From contig NC_090707.1 of assembly GCF_040954835.1 (NCBI RefSeq), forward strand, positions 20,726,570 to 20,790,569: a stretch of 64,000 nt of DNA, written 5' to 3'. Origin of the DNA: Lepisosteus oculatus. Its lineage: Eukaryota; Chordata; Actinopteri; Semionotiformes; Lepisosteidae. Both the position numbers and the translations under genes were made by a program. Below are positions 12,787 through 23,475 of the stretch, one piece after another (the stretch's first letter is position 1; each line of letters opens with the position of its first letter). The notes beneath the pieces were generated by a model. That model was given only the letters and a program-made list of their open reading frames with translations, did not search any database and was not told the DNA's origin.

Positions 12787-13824
12787 ATGTCAAATAAAAA
12801 TCAAGTGAAAGATGATGTTGTACAAGCAAAAGCGAAACAGAAAGAAGAATTAAATAAAAAGGTGAGTTACACAGACAGCTATTTTTAAAAATTGTGAATG
12901 AAACTTCAGAGAATATTCTTCTCTGTTGTGTATGTTTTATGTTTCTTATAGATCTGTTCGTGTTTTGATCATGATTAATGTTTTTAATTTGGGTATTTAT
13001 AAGGGTGAAATGTATATAAACTGTAGCCAGTATGTAGCCAGACAAGGTTTTGGAATTGTGGCTACCGATTAAAAAGAGCGAACCATGCACACTTTCACTT
13101 GAACCGTTAAGATGACTCTTTAAGTTGGATCGTAAAGAAATTCTAGTAATTTCTTATTTTGCAGATAAGAGAACAAAAAATTGTGATTGATGAGCTCTCC
13201 AATCTTAAGAAAACCAGGGTAAGGAACTATTTTTTCATGAGAGTATTTTATCTTTTAATAGTTTTCATTAATGTTTTGCCTTACATGTTTATGTACGAGA
13301 CTGTTTATGTATTGAAACATTATGATCAAAGCGATGCAAACCATGCTTTTCTTACAGACGAAAGAATAGCAATATTCTGTGTTGTGCTTTTCTATCATTT
13401 TAACAGAGGGTGTATGTGCAGCAGCCCAACAGCCACATCTTCTTTTTGGCAAACAAAGCTGAGACACTGAGTGCTTCTAAAAGTAAGCGAGAAAGCCCGA
13501 GATCTTGTCAGGGGGACTTATCAGGGAGAACATTGATCATTGAAACAAACTGTAATGCTTGGAGATTGATTAAAATCAATACTTGGCTAAAGAAACCTCA
13601 TTTATCAATAAGCAATAGACTTATTTCTGTTCGAAGTAGTGGTTGTTCTCATCTTAAAATATCCAGCCATGCTTAGCCTTAAATTTCTGTCAATTATAAT
13701 TTTTTCCTTTAATTAAGATAGATTTATGGTGATCATGAAATGTCCGTATTAGGTTTTCATTTGATACTTTTTTTTTCTTGCAGATTCACTGGAAAACATG
13801 AAGAAGGAGTATCAGGATGTGTAG
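12787..13824 (+). CDS. ASDURF: ASDURF, prefoldin-like microprotein from the ASNSD1 upstream ORF
   Basis: Four coding exons: 12787-12861, 13165-13218, 13407-13482 and 13784-13824, together 81 aa plus stop. The protein starts MSNKNQVKDD, continues IREQKIVIDELSNLKKTR, then QQPNSHIFFLANKAE, and ends MKKEYQDV. This follows human ASDURF closely (IKEQKIV.DELSNLKK, then NIFFL), though the C-terminus is shorter. It is rich in charged residues and built as two helical arms, the pattern of a beta-type prefoldin subunit. In human cells ASDURF is a subunit of the prefoldin-like module of the PAQosome chaperone complex (established). Its stop lies 70 bases before the ASNSD1 start on what must be the same mRNA, so ASNSD1 translation needs reinitiation, leaky scanning or alternative splicing. 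Introns are GT-AG and phases 0, 0 and 1 fit. Confidence 0.93.
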
Positions 13825-13894
13825 AAACAAAACAGGATTCTTTTAATTTGGGAGACAGAAAAAATGAGTAAAACTGGATGAATTGCAAACTAAG

Positions 13895-16800
13895 ATGTGC
13901 GGTATATGTTGTGTTGTGAGCTTCTCCTCTTTGCCTTCAGAATTGTCAAAGTTTGTGATTAAAAATCTGAAGAACCGAGGACCCAGCTTTAGTCAAGAAA
14001 TAACAAAGACGGTGAGGGATGTCAACGCTCTGTGCTTTTTCTCTGGCCACGTCCTTCATATGAGAGGAGTCCTGACCCCTCAGCCAGTGCAAGATGAAGA
14101 TGGAAATGTCTTCCTATGGAATGGGGAGGTCTTTGGTGGTCTGACAGTGGGAACTGAAGAAAACGATACACAGGTCGTTTTCCGCCATCTTACTAAATGC
14201 TGCAGCGATGCAGAGATCCTGTCTGCTTTGTCATCTATTCAAGGACCATGGGCTTTCCTGTATTACCAGGCAGACAGACATAGCCTGTGGTTTGGCAGAG
14301 ACTTTTTTGGTCGACGAAGTCTTCTCTGGCGATACAGCAGTGAAGGGAAATCGATTGCTGTGTCGTCTGTGTCCTCAGATCCTGGTACCGGGCATGAACA
14401 GTGGGAGGAGGTGCCAGCTTGCGGAGTTTATAGGATTGATTTAAAGGCATCTTCTTGTTCAGGTTTCTTGGTTCTAGAGTTTTATCCTTGGGCTTATTCT
14501 TGTGACATCCAGTTACCTGTAAATCATGAAGTGAAACGAGAGGACTTACCTTCCTTTGTCTCTTTAGTAATGAATGAAAATGGACTCTTCCTGCACGCTC
14601 CGGTTGTTCCCCTAAATAGTGTCATCCCTGAGAGTCTGCCAGTTGCAGAGCACATATTTGGCTCTCAGCCATCTTTTAAAGACCTTGATGTCTTTTTGGA
14701 GGATGTCAAGAAGAAGAAACTTGCTCAGCAGCTTATAGATGTTTTAAGTGAGGCAGTGAGGCGGAGGGTCCAGTCTCTTCCTAAAGAAAGCCAGGCAGAG
14801 TCTCCTCTTGATGACAAAGCTGATATTGCCATCCTTTTTTCTGGTGGGATTGACTCTATGATTCTTGCTGCCCTAGCAGACCGTCATGTTCCTTTAGAAA
14901 AGCCAATTGATCTTTTGAATGTGGCCTTCCAGTTGCAGGAACCAAAGAAGCCGAAAGGATCTACCAGAAACCAAAAGCACAAGCACATTTCAGAAGCAGT
15001 TCCCCATTTGGAAGCAACCAGGACAGGTTGTGGGATATCCAAAGAATCTGGCTGTTTTGATGTGCCTGATAGAATTACTGGCAGAGCTGGTGTGCAGGAG
15101 CTACAGGCAGTAAGCCCAAAACGAAAATGGAATTTTGTGGAAATTAATATCTCAAAGGAGGAACTTCAAGAAACGAGACAAAAGCGCATCACTCATTTGT
15201 TGTATCCATTAGATACGGTCCTGGATGACAGCATTGGTTGTGCAGTTTGGTTTGCTTCCAGAGGAACTGGTTTTGCAGCAGGAGGCAAGGAACAGCAACC
15301 ATATACCTCAACTGCAAAGGTGCATAATCTTAATATACATTTGTATATAATCATGGTAGCATAGTAGTTAGCATTGCTGCCTCTCAGCACTGGGATTCTC
15401 GGTCCACTTCCGGACCCGGAGTGCTATCTGCGTGCATATTGTACTTGTATATTGTCCCTGTGTTTGTGTGGGCTTCCTCTGGGTGCTTTCCCACAGTCCA
15501 AAAACACATTGGTAGGTTAATTGGCTTCTGGGAAGATTGAGTGTGTATGTTTGTGTTTGTCCTGCGATGGACTGGTGGCCTGTCCAGGGTGTACCCCACC
15601 TTGTGCCCATTACTTGCTGGGATAGGCTCCAGCACCCCTGGACCCTGAATCAAAAGAAGCTGTTAGAAAATGGATGGATTGGAAAGCAAATTTGTAGAAA
15701 GTGTGACAAATGTTTTAGGATAAGGTTATTTTTCTGACGCGAATCGCCTAATTAGGATTCTGTTGACTCCTGGGCTCTCTGTGACTGTTTAGGTCGTGCT
15801 CACTGGAATTGGTGCGGATGAGCAGCTGGCTGGGTACTCCCGCCACCGCCTTCGCTTTAAAACCTCAGGACTGCAGGGTCTTGTCCAAGAGCTAGAGATG
15901 GAACTGGGCAGGATCTCTTCACGGAACCTCGGCAGGGACGACAGAATTATTGGAGATCATGGGAAGGAAGCCAGGCAAGTGTTCTCCTTGTGAAATATGA
16001 TCTTCTATCCATGTTCTGCTTAAAGGCGAGATAGAGATTTGTAGAAGTGGATAATCCTGGGACATCTGGAAAATCATTTTTTAAAACGTAATGTTATAGT
16101 CCTCTATCACTGGAAGAAACTGTATAGATTCCAGTTATATTTTACTGAAAGTATGAGAATATTTTTAAAAAAGATAATTTATAATAGTTTCCTGCAACCT
16201 TCATTGCAGTACTCCTCTCAATTAAATAATTGAACACGTTTTTGGCTTGATTAGAGCAGTTTAAGTGATTTTGAGGTCGGCTGATTTAACGCTTCATGGC
16301 TTGAATTTTTGATTTTATGTAAAAAAAAAAGAACTGCACATATATGTAGGAATTCCTCCTTTAATAGAAAAATTGCTGTACACTTGTTCACAGGATGCGG
16401 GACTTACAAATCCCAATAAGTCTCTGCAACCAAGCTGAATGTACCCATGCTGAATATTCTGATGTTATTAGTGTCATGATAATTTTATACAAATGCATGA
16501 GATGCACAAAAATCATTTTTTTACATTTTTCAATGATGAGGTCCATTAGTAGAATAATGATTCAGCTACAATGACTGAATAGTTCAATAAAAAACATTTA
16601 CATGTGATGAAACTCAACAAAGCAGTTCTTTTTTTCACAAAAAGAAAAGGCGTCCAGACTGTGCACCTGGATTATAGTCAAGGTTTAATTTTTTCTACAG
16701 TCTAACGTGAAAAAACATTACAGTCCTGTCCTGCCAGACAAAAAGCCCGGATTCAGAATTCATACATTTTCTACTGTCAGGACCTTCAAGTCTTTTAACC

Positions 16801-17732
16801 CTCCATGTTAAAGAGACCTATAAAACATGCTGATCTTAATTCTCTTCTCTGCCTATTGATAGGGACAGTCGGGAAGTAGGATGTCAAAATTCCCAACTGG
16901 AATTATTTTATTGCCTTTTGGTTTGTTTTATTTTAAGGATTTTAACAAGCGTAGCGAATGGAAGCTAACGAGCTAATGAAGTTATGTGGCCATCAAGGAG
17001 AGCAGTTGGGAACACCTGCTCTGTAACAGTTCAAGGATCTGTCTCATCTGGCTTTCGTTACAACTGAGCTCTTCATCGCTCCATCCATTCACAACTTAAC
17101 CTTACTTATTAAGTGGTTGCCGCCTTATTATCATCTCCTCTTAATAGGCAACCGATTGCTAATGTCCAGAAACAGGTGGGAATGATGCTGTCTCAGGCTC
17201 TCCCACTGTAAAAAGCAACTGCTGTTCTGCGGAGGCTCTGTTATGAATATTCCAAACACCTGACTGGTGATTTTTTTTAGTGTCGATGCTCATTATTACC
17301 TCCATTAATGATGCCGGAAAGTATATTTAAGAACCGGTTATTGTAGGACAATTAGCGTTGTAAGAGAAATTCCTCTGTAGGAATGAATGCTCAAAAACAT
17401 CCTGGAGTAACACGACTGAGAAACTAGACATCGCCTACCTCAACACAGACGAGGAATAAAGATGGAATATTGTGTTCCCTTTCAGGTTTCCCTTCCTGGA
17501 TGAAGAGGTGGTTAGCTTTCTGAATGCTGTGCCGGTGTGGGACAAGGCCGACCTGTCCCTGCCCCGCGGACTGGGAGAGAAGCTGCTCTTGCGCCTGGCT
17601 GCCAGGGAGCTGAACCTCACAGCCTCCGCAGCGCTGCCAAAGAGAGCCATGCAGTTCGGCTCCAGAATAGCCAAGATGGAGAACAGCACCGAAAAGGCCT
17701 CTGACAAATGCAGCAGACTCCACATGACATAA
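13895..17732 (+). CDS. ASNSD1: Asparagine synthetase domain-containing protein 1
   Basis: Three coding exons: 13895-15319 (475 codons), 15793-15974 and 17486-17732, giving 617 aa; human is about 643. The start is fixed by MCGICC: the class II glutamine amidotransferase (Ntn) fold needs Cys at residue 2. The C-terminal half is the asparagine synthetase ATP-pyrophosphatase domain, with the PP-loop SGGIDS at 316-321 and the strongly conserved [19 protein letters not shown] and [16 protein letters not shown]. It ends RLHMT. The family role is poorly defined; a glutamine-dependent amide transfer is inferred from the domains. Intron 1 has a weak GTGCAT donor and holds a SINE. Intron 2 can only be spliced in frame with a GC donor (AG|GCAAGT at 15975). 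Translated downstream of ASDURF. Confidence 0.96.
15352..15686 (+). mobile_element. tRNA-derived SINE in ASNSD1 intron 1
   Basis: A near full-length copy. It has a box A-like head (TAGCATAGTAGTTAGCATTG), a degraded box B region, the conserved middle GTGGGCTTCCTCTGGGTGC and CACAGTCCAAAAACACATTGG, then CCTGCGATGGACTGGTGGCC, a GGGATAGGCTCCAG block and an ATGGATGGATTGG tail. It inserted in sense orientation about 30 bases after the exon 1 donor and fills most of the 473-base intron. Confidence 0.85.
15975..17485 (+). other. ASNSD1 intron 2 with a candidate conserved noncoding block
   Basis: A 1.5-kb GC-AG intron. The part from about 16900 to 17350 is less AT-rich than the rest of the intron, contains no repeat family I recognise, and has several homeodomain-type cores (CTAATGA, CATTAATGATG, TTATTAAG). 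It could be a regulatory element, but nothing in the sequence proves it. Confidence 0.3.
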
Positions 17733-17878
17733 ATCTCGCCGTTTTATTGTCAGGATGAAAGTGTAGCTTTGTAACTAAAACACAATCTTTGTTTTAAAAA
17801 TATTAAAATATATTGTCCATAAATTTCTTTATCTCCATATTGGTACATTCCTTAACTCTCCTAAATGACATCTGTTTT

Positions 17879-17928
17879 AATAAAACTTGTACATTATTCA
17901 CACTATGAAACCCATTATCTTTAATAAA
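17879..17928 (+). terminator. ASNSD1 polyadenylation signals
   Basis: Two AATAAA hexamers at 17879-17884 and 17923-17928, about 150-190 bases after the ASNSD1 stop. Both are plausible cleavage signals. Confidence 0.6.
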
Positions 17929-18294
17929 GTTTAGGCCATGAAGATTCTTTGATCGTATATTCCTATATTAAAAAAGGTTAAATAATACTTTACTTGTTCA
18001 CAATGGTAAGTGTATTTTGAACACTAAATGCTAGTGAGAGATAATATCGTTGCTGAAGAAATTTTATCACCAATGTCCTGGAGCAGTTATCAGTTTAACG
18101 TCAGATAGTGTAGTCTCGCACCTACTTAAGGTATATTTAGGTGCTGTAATTTCCGGATTAATTCTTCACTGTTTTATTTAATTTTTGTATCCATTCATTT
18201 TGTGGTGAGGGTTCAAAACATTTGATTTGGTTGTTGAATTTTCAGACTGTAGCCATTCACAAAGAATACAGCTAAACACTTATGTTTTACACTA

Positions 18295-21200
18295 CTACTT
18301 CAAATAGGTCTTAGTGTTTTTTAATGTTTTTTGAAAGTAGGCATCACATTCTATATAGGATTGCAAGTTTCCAACGTCGAATCGGCCAGAGATCTCATGA
18401 ATGTAAACCGGCTTCCTAAAATAAAGCAATACAATTTAAAACATAAGAATGTATTATATAAAGTGGTGGTATTGGCTTATTAAAGTAGTGATAACATTTT
18501 GAGCACATGAAAGATATGCCTTTTCTCTATTTAATTTACATAAAGTAGACAGATGGCAAGATTAAGAATTTTTTAATTTATCTGCTGTTCATAAAAAGAA
18601 AAACGACTCTACTCAAAGCCAAGATGCAATATTGAAATATTTTGGATTTGGAAGCCTTTGGAATTGTTTCAGAATGCTCACTCAGCCATACTACTTAACA
18701 CAGTGAAGTTAAAAATGTAAGTTCTGTTCACATCAATTTAAGATAAAATGTAGATTGATACCTCTGTATGAGCCATGATAAAAAGTTTCCTGGAGCATCT
18801 CTCTCTTCTATTGGTACTGTCTGCAAAACAATGTAATGCATTATACTGTATATCACAAAGGAACTTTAAATAGCTAACACAACAGTTAACATGTTTTACC
18901 TTCTTTTCTTCGAGAAATTTCTCCAAAAGGGGAAGAGTTTTCTTGGAGAACAAGTAGCAGCAAGGGCACTGCAAGAATAGAATTAAAAAGTATGCAAATG
19001 CAAACTTTGGAAAAGTATTTTGTTGTAGACACCTGTATTTAAAACAGCATAGCACTCTCCTATGAGAAAGATGAGAGACAAGCAATATATCAAAGAGCTA
19101 CAACCCTATTACTGGAGAACCAAATTCCAGCAGGATTTGTACTTTAATATAAATAAGAGCAAGAAAAAGTCCATACCAGAGCTTATCTTGTTTTCCATAG
19201 GGTTAAGTGAAGTAGAGAGCACATTGACTCTCCCCCTGGATGAGACACTGGTGGTCCCCACTCCTACAGCAAGATCTGTTCATAAATATACTTTTAAGAC
19301 TTTCTAGACAGGTTAGGTTTATATAGTATTATAAAGTTAAGGTCGCTCACAGCTCTTCTTGAGTTTGTGTCAGCAGGGGAGGGTTTCTCTTTCATACAGC
19401 AGACCTTCATTTCACTGTCCACTTCAAGAATGCCGTATTTCGAGGTCTCTGTGAATTGATTACAAAACAAGTATTGTTGTGCAGAAGGATTCAAGAAGTC
19501 AGCAAGGTTTATATGCACTTAAATGATAGCAGTATACAAACTCTCAAGCAGTGGTTAGCAACTCTGATCCTGAAGAACCATGGTCTTGCATGTTTTATAG
19601 GTAACCTTAAATGGTAAACAAGCAGAAAAGAGTGTGCTGACTCCCTAATTCAGGGGTCTCAAACTCCATTCCTGGTGGGCCTTGTGTCTTCCGGTTTCTG
19701 TATCAATATGAGTAGTTATTTCAGCAATAAACAAACTTATTTTTTAAATAAGACAGGTATAGGATTTTTCCTGGGGTCTTTTACAATTGATTACACAAGA
19801 CATTCACTTTATTTAAGGTACAATTATCTATAAACTACTGTGAGGCTGTTCAATATTACAAGTTTACAGACCAACTGAATCTGAGTTGATGACACAAATG
19901 CCCGAAGAAACTAGGCCCTGCAGGAACTGCATTTTAAGTTTATCTCCCTAAGACTAGTACTACAAGGCCTTGCTGTGCAGCAGAGATCTCCAGTCTTTAA
20001 AGCACAAGCTGGTTAACTCATCAAATTAAGTCAATAATGAGCTGATTCATGTTATTACAAACTGTTGGATGTAAAATCTGTAGACACACTGGCCTCTCTA
20101 AGACTGGGATTGAGGATCCCTGCTTTATTGGGAGAAAAGGGATACTCTTGGCAACTGGCAAAACTGCTGCAAGCTTATGCAGGATAATTTGAACTTTTGC
20201 TAAATTATATGTCGTAATGTTCTAGTCTGACATACTAAAACTTCATGCAGCTTTTTTCCAGTCATTATTAGATTCAGGGACAATTTCCCAAATAAGTAAA
20301 CTTTGAGCACTCAGATTGTTATCAAGACACTGTATACTGTAGCTAGTCCTTATTTCTTGCAAAAAAATAAGTTAATGAAGTACTATATCAGTTTATGCCC
20401 TCAGTACCTGGTTTCTATTTTTGCTCACCTTCATCTTTACACTGGTAGGACAAAACCAGATTACATTCATCACATTTTCTTTGTAGATCAAAAAATACAT
20501 CCAGGAATCTGGAGAGACTGAAGTCCTCCTTAAACAAGGTGTCCCTGTGGAGATAAGCAATTCACTTTTAATTCTACGCAAATTCCAGTTCTGGTATGTT
20601 TTACTCCGCTTATATTATAACATTACGTACAAACTGGTAAAAACACATTTGAAGAAAACAAAGGAAATGTCACTTAACTTGGATTGCAAAGTTTAGTTTA
20701 ACACTGGAAAGTCTTACCCCCCAATAACTAAAACATGGTCCTCTGTAGTGAAATGTTTAATTGCAAGCTGAAGACAAGCAACAGCTCCAAGTCTTTCCTA
20801 AAACAAAAAATGAAATACAGAAACAAGTGTAAAAATATGTAATTGATAGATTTCATGTTTCCTAATAAAATGAGAATATAAATATTGAGTATTGGGGTTT
20901 CTGTTGTTATTATTATGAGATTACTGCAGAAACTCATTCAAATCGGCACTGACCTCATTGCATCTGGTCCCATCGTTAATTATTATAACACCTGGAAACT
21001 GCTGTCCCCATTCCTCGAAGTGTTTGAAGTACAACTCATTGGTCTGTTGAAAGGAAGTGAAATTTCTGTGTTCTATCAGTCAGAAAACTCTTATTTCTCA
21101 TTTCATTGCCACCTATAACTGGGGTCTGTAATTGGTCCTGAAGGTTTTCAAAGCTTAAATGATCTTAAATGATCGATGAGCCGCGAGCTGGAAAGCACAT

Positions 21201-21936
21201 GTAGTTCTAATTAAGCAAATGATTAAAGTCTGAGCACAGCTACAAGAATAACCTGGGTAGCACACCTTTAACCTTAAGTGGTTTCTTTTTAGTGCAGCTG
21301 CAATTATATTTTAGGGGCCTACAGTAAATGGCCAAATTCTAGATTTATGTTGGACTACAACCACAACTATACAATACAATGCAATACAAATGCTTCATTT
21401 TATGTTTGATTAAAAGCTGACATAATATTTTTGTTCAAAATAAAAATGCATATACATTACTTCTGTTTTTCTTAAGAATGTGTGTTGTTGGTGTAGTTAA
21501 CTGCAGTGCTAGAGGACCAAAGACTGGTTAGTTTTCATTCTAGCTTTTATTTAAAACCTAATAGTTCCACTGAGCAACTTATATGTTTCCTTTTTTAAAG
21601 AGTTGGTCCATTTTTAATTATACCTTAAAGCCCTTTGGAATTCCAGACCACAAGGCCTATAACTGACTTGCCCATGTATGAACATAATACACTATCTAAT
21701 GAATAATGGAAGCTTGCAAAAGATGTTACAATGTATATACATACAACAACAAAAATCGCATCCACACAGTCAGAACTGTTTAACGCCTCTATCCAGTGCG
21801 AAATCAGAGGGCACCCTCCAACGGGGATCAGGGGTTTCGGGGTGCCGATGAGGCACTTGAACTTCCCCGTTGAGTTGCTCTGGAGATCTCTGTGCAATCT
21901 TGTGCCATATCCCGCAGCCAGAATCACAGCCTTCAT
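18295..21936 (-). CDS. Sugar nucleotidyltransferase-like protein (NTP_transferase fold)
   Basis: Eight minus-strand coding exons join in frame to 274 aa: 21745-21936, 20954-21043, 20718-20797, 20429-20544, 19351-19448, 18900-18968, 18762-18820 and 18295-18415. The motifs are those of glucose-1-phosphate thymidylyltransferase/NDP-sugar pyrophosphorylase enzymes: LAAGYGTRL at 6-14 (nucleotide-binding G-x-G-T-R), PKPLIPVGG at 33-41, VIGGDTLF around 117-125 with the metal-binding Asp, YGILEVDSE then MKEKPS around 164-183, and GRFDVGNLQSY around 245-255. All introns are GT-AG. The predicted reaction is NTP plus sugar-1-phosphate to NDP-sugar plus pyrophosphate; the substrate is unknown. There is no signal peptide, so it is probably cytosolic. 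The length fits a minimal catalytic domain without a left-handed beta-helix. The multi-exon structure rules out bacterial contamination. I know of no human gene here. A possible 5'-UTR acceptor lies just upstream of the ATG. Confidence 0.9.
19555..20125. mobile_element. MITE-like fragments in an intron of the nucleotidyltransferase gene
   Basis: Two or more worn copies of the MITE family seen at 8928. The phrases ACTCTGATCCTGAAGAACC (near 19560), CAGGGGTCTCAAACTCC (near 19652) and ATTGAGGATCCCTGC (near 20110) are terminal-type sequences in opposite orientations. The stretch between them has no coding signal. Confidence 0.45.
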
Positions 21937-21959
21937 GTTACCGTGTATGCAACTGCAAC

Positions 21960-23475
21960 AGAATAAAAATACGTTTTACTTTTTAAAGACGTAATTTATA
22001 ATAACAATGTGGTTATAACTAATGGTTTTTATTTTTGCATAGTCTACAGCTGAAAAAGTAATTAACTTTTTTATGTGAAATCCATGTGTGGACGTACAAA
22101 TGAGTGTACAGTCTTACCCCTAATTTCGTTCTTTTCTGAAACCCTAAATCCAACCGTATGAGTTTTCCTGTTTTAATATTGCCATTTGGCTAAGAGATGC
22201 ATCTGCAACAATTGTTAACTACAATTACACAGCAGTTCACCACAACTGTCCCTTTCCTTGCACAGCGCTTTCCATGGTGTAAGCGAAGTCCATATCCTGC
22301 ACAAGCATTTGTCAACAAACAATATACATTTTCTCTAAATAAAAAAGTTATTAGCAGTAACAGACATGCCTAGTAATACAACAAATCGCATTTAACCTAC
22401 TAAGTGATCGTATTTATATCCACAGTGAAAAGCGAAGTGGAAAAACAGAGCCTCGAAAATGTAAAACTTATCTACAAAGGCTCTCTGCAGCATTTTTTGC
22501 AGGAACCAACACGTCAGCCTCCAGTGTCACAGACCACGAAATAAAAACAGCGCCCCTATCTGCCATTACCGTAAACTACTGCTATATGACACATTCAATA
22601 GGAAAGACGCGCCCCCTGCTGTCGTGTTCAAAAGACTGACGCGTTTAGACAACGTAATTTAGCGTCCTTGGTTGCTAAGATCTACATTGAAATTCCTCGA
22701 CGTGACACGTTGATCGTAAGATATACTTTATTTGAATTCCACAAGTAAATGCTTAATAAATAGAACTCTTTGCTGCACAAAATTGTCCCAAATGCACACT
22801 AACATTTTATTTGTCTTGTTTAAACCAAGAGAACACCTGAGATTTACCAACGGTACTTTCCATTCAGCAAAAGTAAGTCAGTGTTTACTTTTTATTTCAA
22901 TACAAAATTGGTAAAAAACAGAAATAAATTGTTTAGTTTAAACGCAGTTTTTATTTTGTATTTTATATAGCACAAGCAAATTCTGAATATTTGTGTGATT
23001 TTCATCGTATTTGGTGTCTAGCTTTGCTTGATGAGTATTTAAATAATGGACGTGTGATGATAATACCTAATCTTCAATTAAACGTCTGTGATTTAGCTAG
23101 ACGACCTGTGGAAGGAATGCAATGCACTAAACTTCAGTATGGTGATAATCAACTTTATTATTTTGTTATTAGATTAATTCAAATTATTGCATAATAGACT
23201 TTTTTTTACTATACCGCTTTATATGATATATCTTGTAAAATATGTGTATTATTTGCAGGCGTTTTTAATATTAAGCGCCAGTGATAAAGGCAGCAGTTAA
23301 ATTATTACAACGTTGACGGATTTCAGTGTCCCTGCGTTCTCTGCCCAGACACATTCTTCAAAAGCACCTTTATGACCTTCTAAAATTGAAAGATAGGGAA
23401 ACAGTACGAATTCAGTTTCATGGTGATAGGTTGGATGTGATTGTTGTTTAAATTTCAGCAGGAACTGATTGCTAC
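21960..23475. promoter_or_regulatory. Divergent intergenic region, nucleotidyltransferase gene / ANKAR
   Basis: These 1.5 kb separate the head-to-head start codons of the minus-strand nucleotidyltransferase gene and ANKAR. CpG dinucleotides concentrate at about 22420-22710 against an AT-rich background. That block has a CTCF-like site at 22609-22622 and CTTGGTTGCTAAG near 22668, an RFX-type half site. The 22730-23440 part is AT-rich and I see nothing in it beyond a probable ANKAR 5' leader at its end. Promoter function is inferred from position. Confidence 0.4.
22609..22622 (-). promoter_or_regulatory. CTCF-like motif
   Basis: GCGCCCCCTGCTGT; on the minus strand ACAGCAGGGGGCGC, a good match to the CTCF core CCASYAGRKGGC with one mismatch. 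It sits inside the CpG-enriched block between two divergent genes. Confidence 0.45.

Noticed and set aside
13883-13894. An earlier start for ASNSD1 giving MQTKMCG
   Set aside because: The codon at 13883 is TTG, and the Ntn amidotransferase fold requires Cys directly after the initiator Met, which fixes the start at 13895.
18295-21936. Bacterial contamination or recent horizontal transfer as the source of the nucleotidyltransferase
   Set aside because: Eight exons with normal GT-AG introns, vertebrate-like AT-rich introns and MITE insertions show a long-resident nuclear gene.
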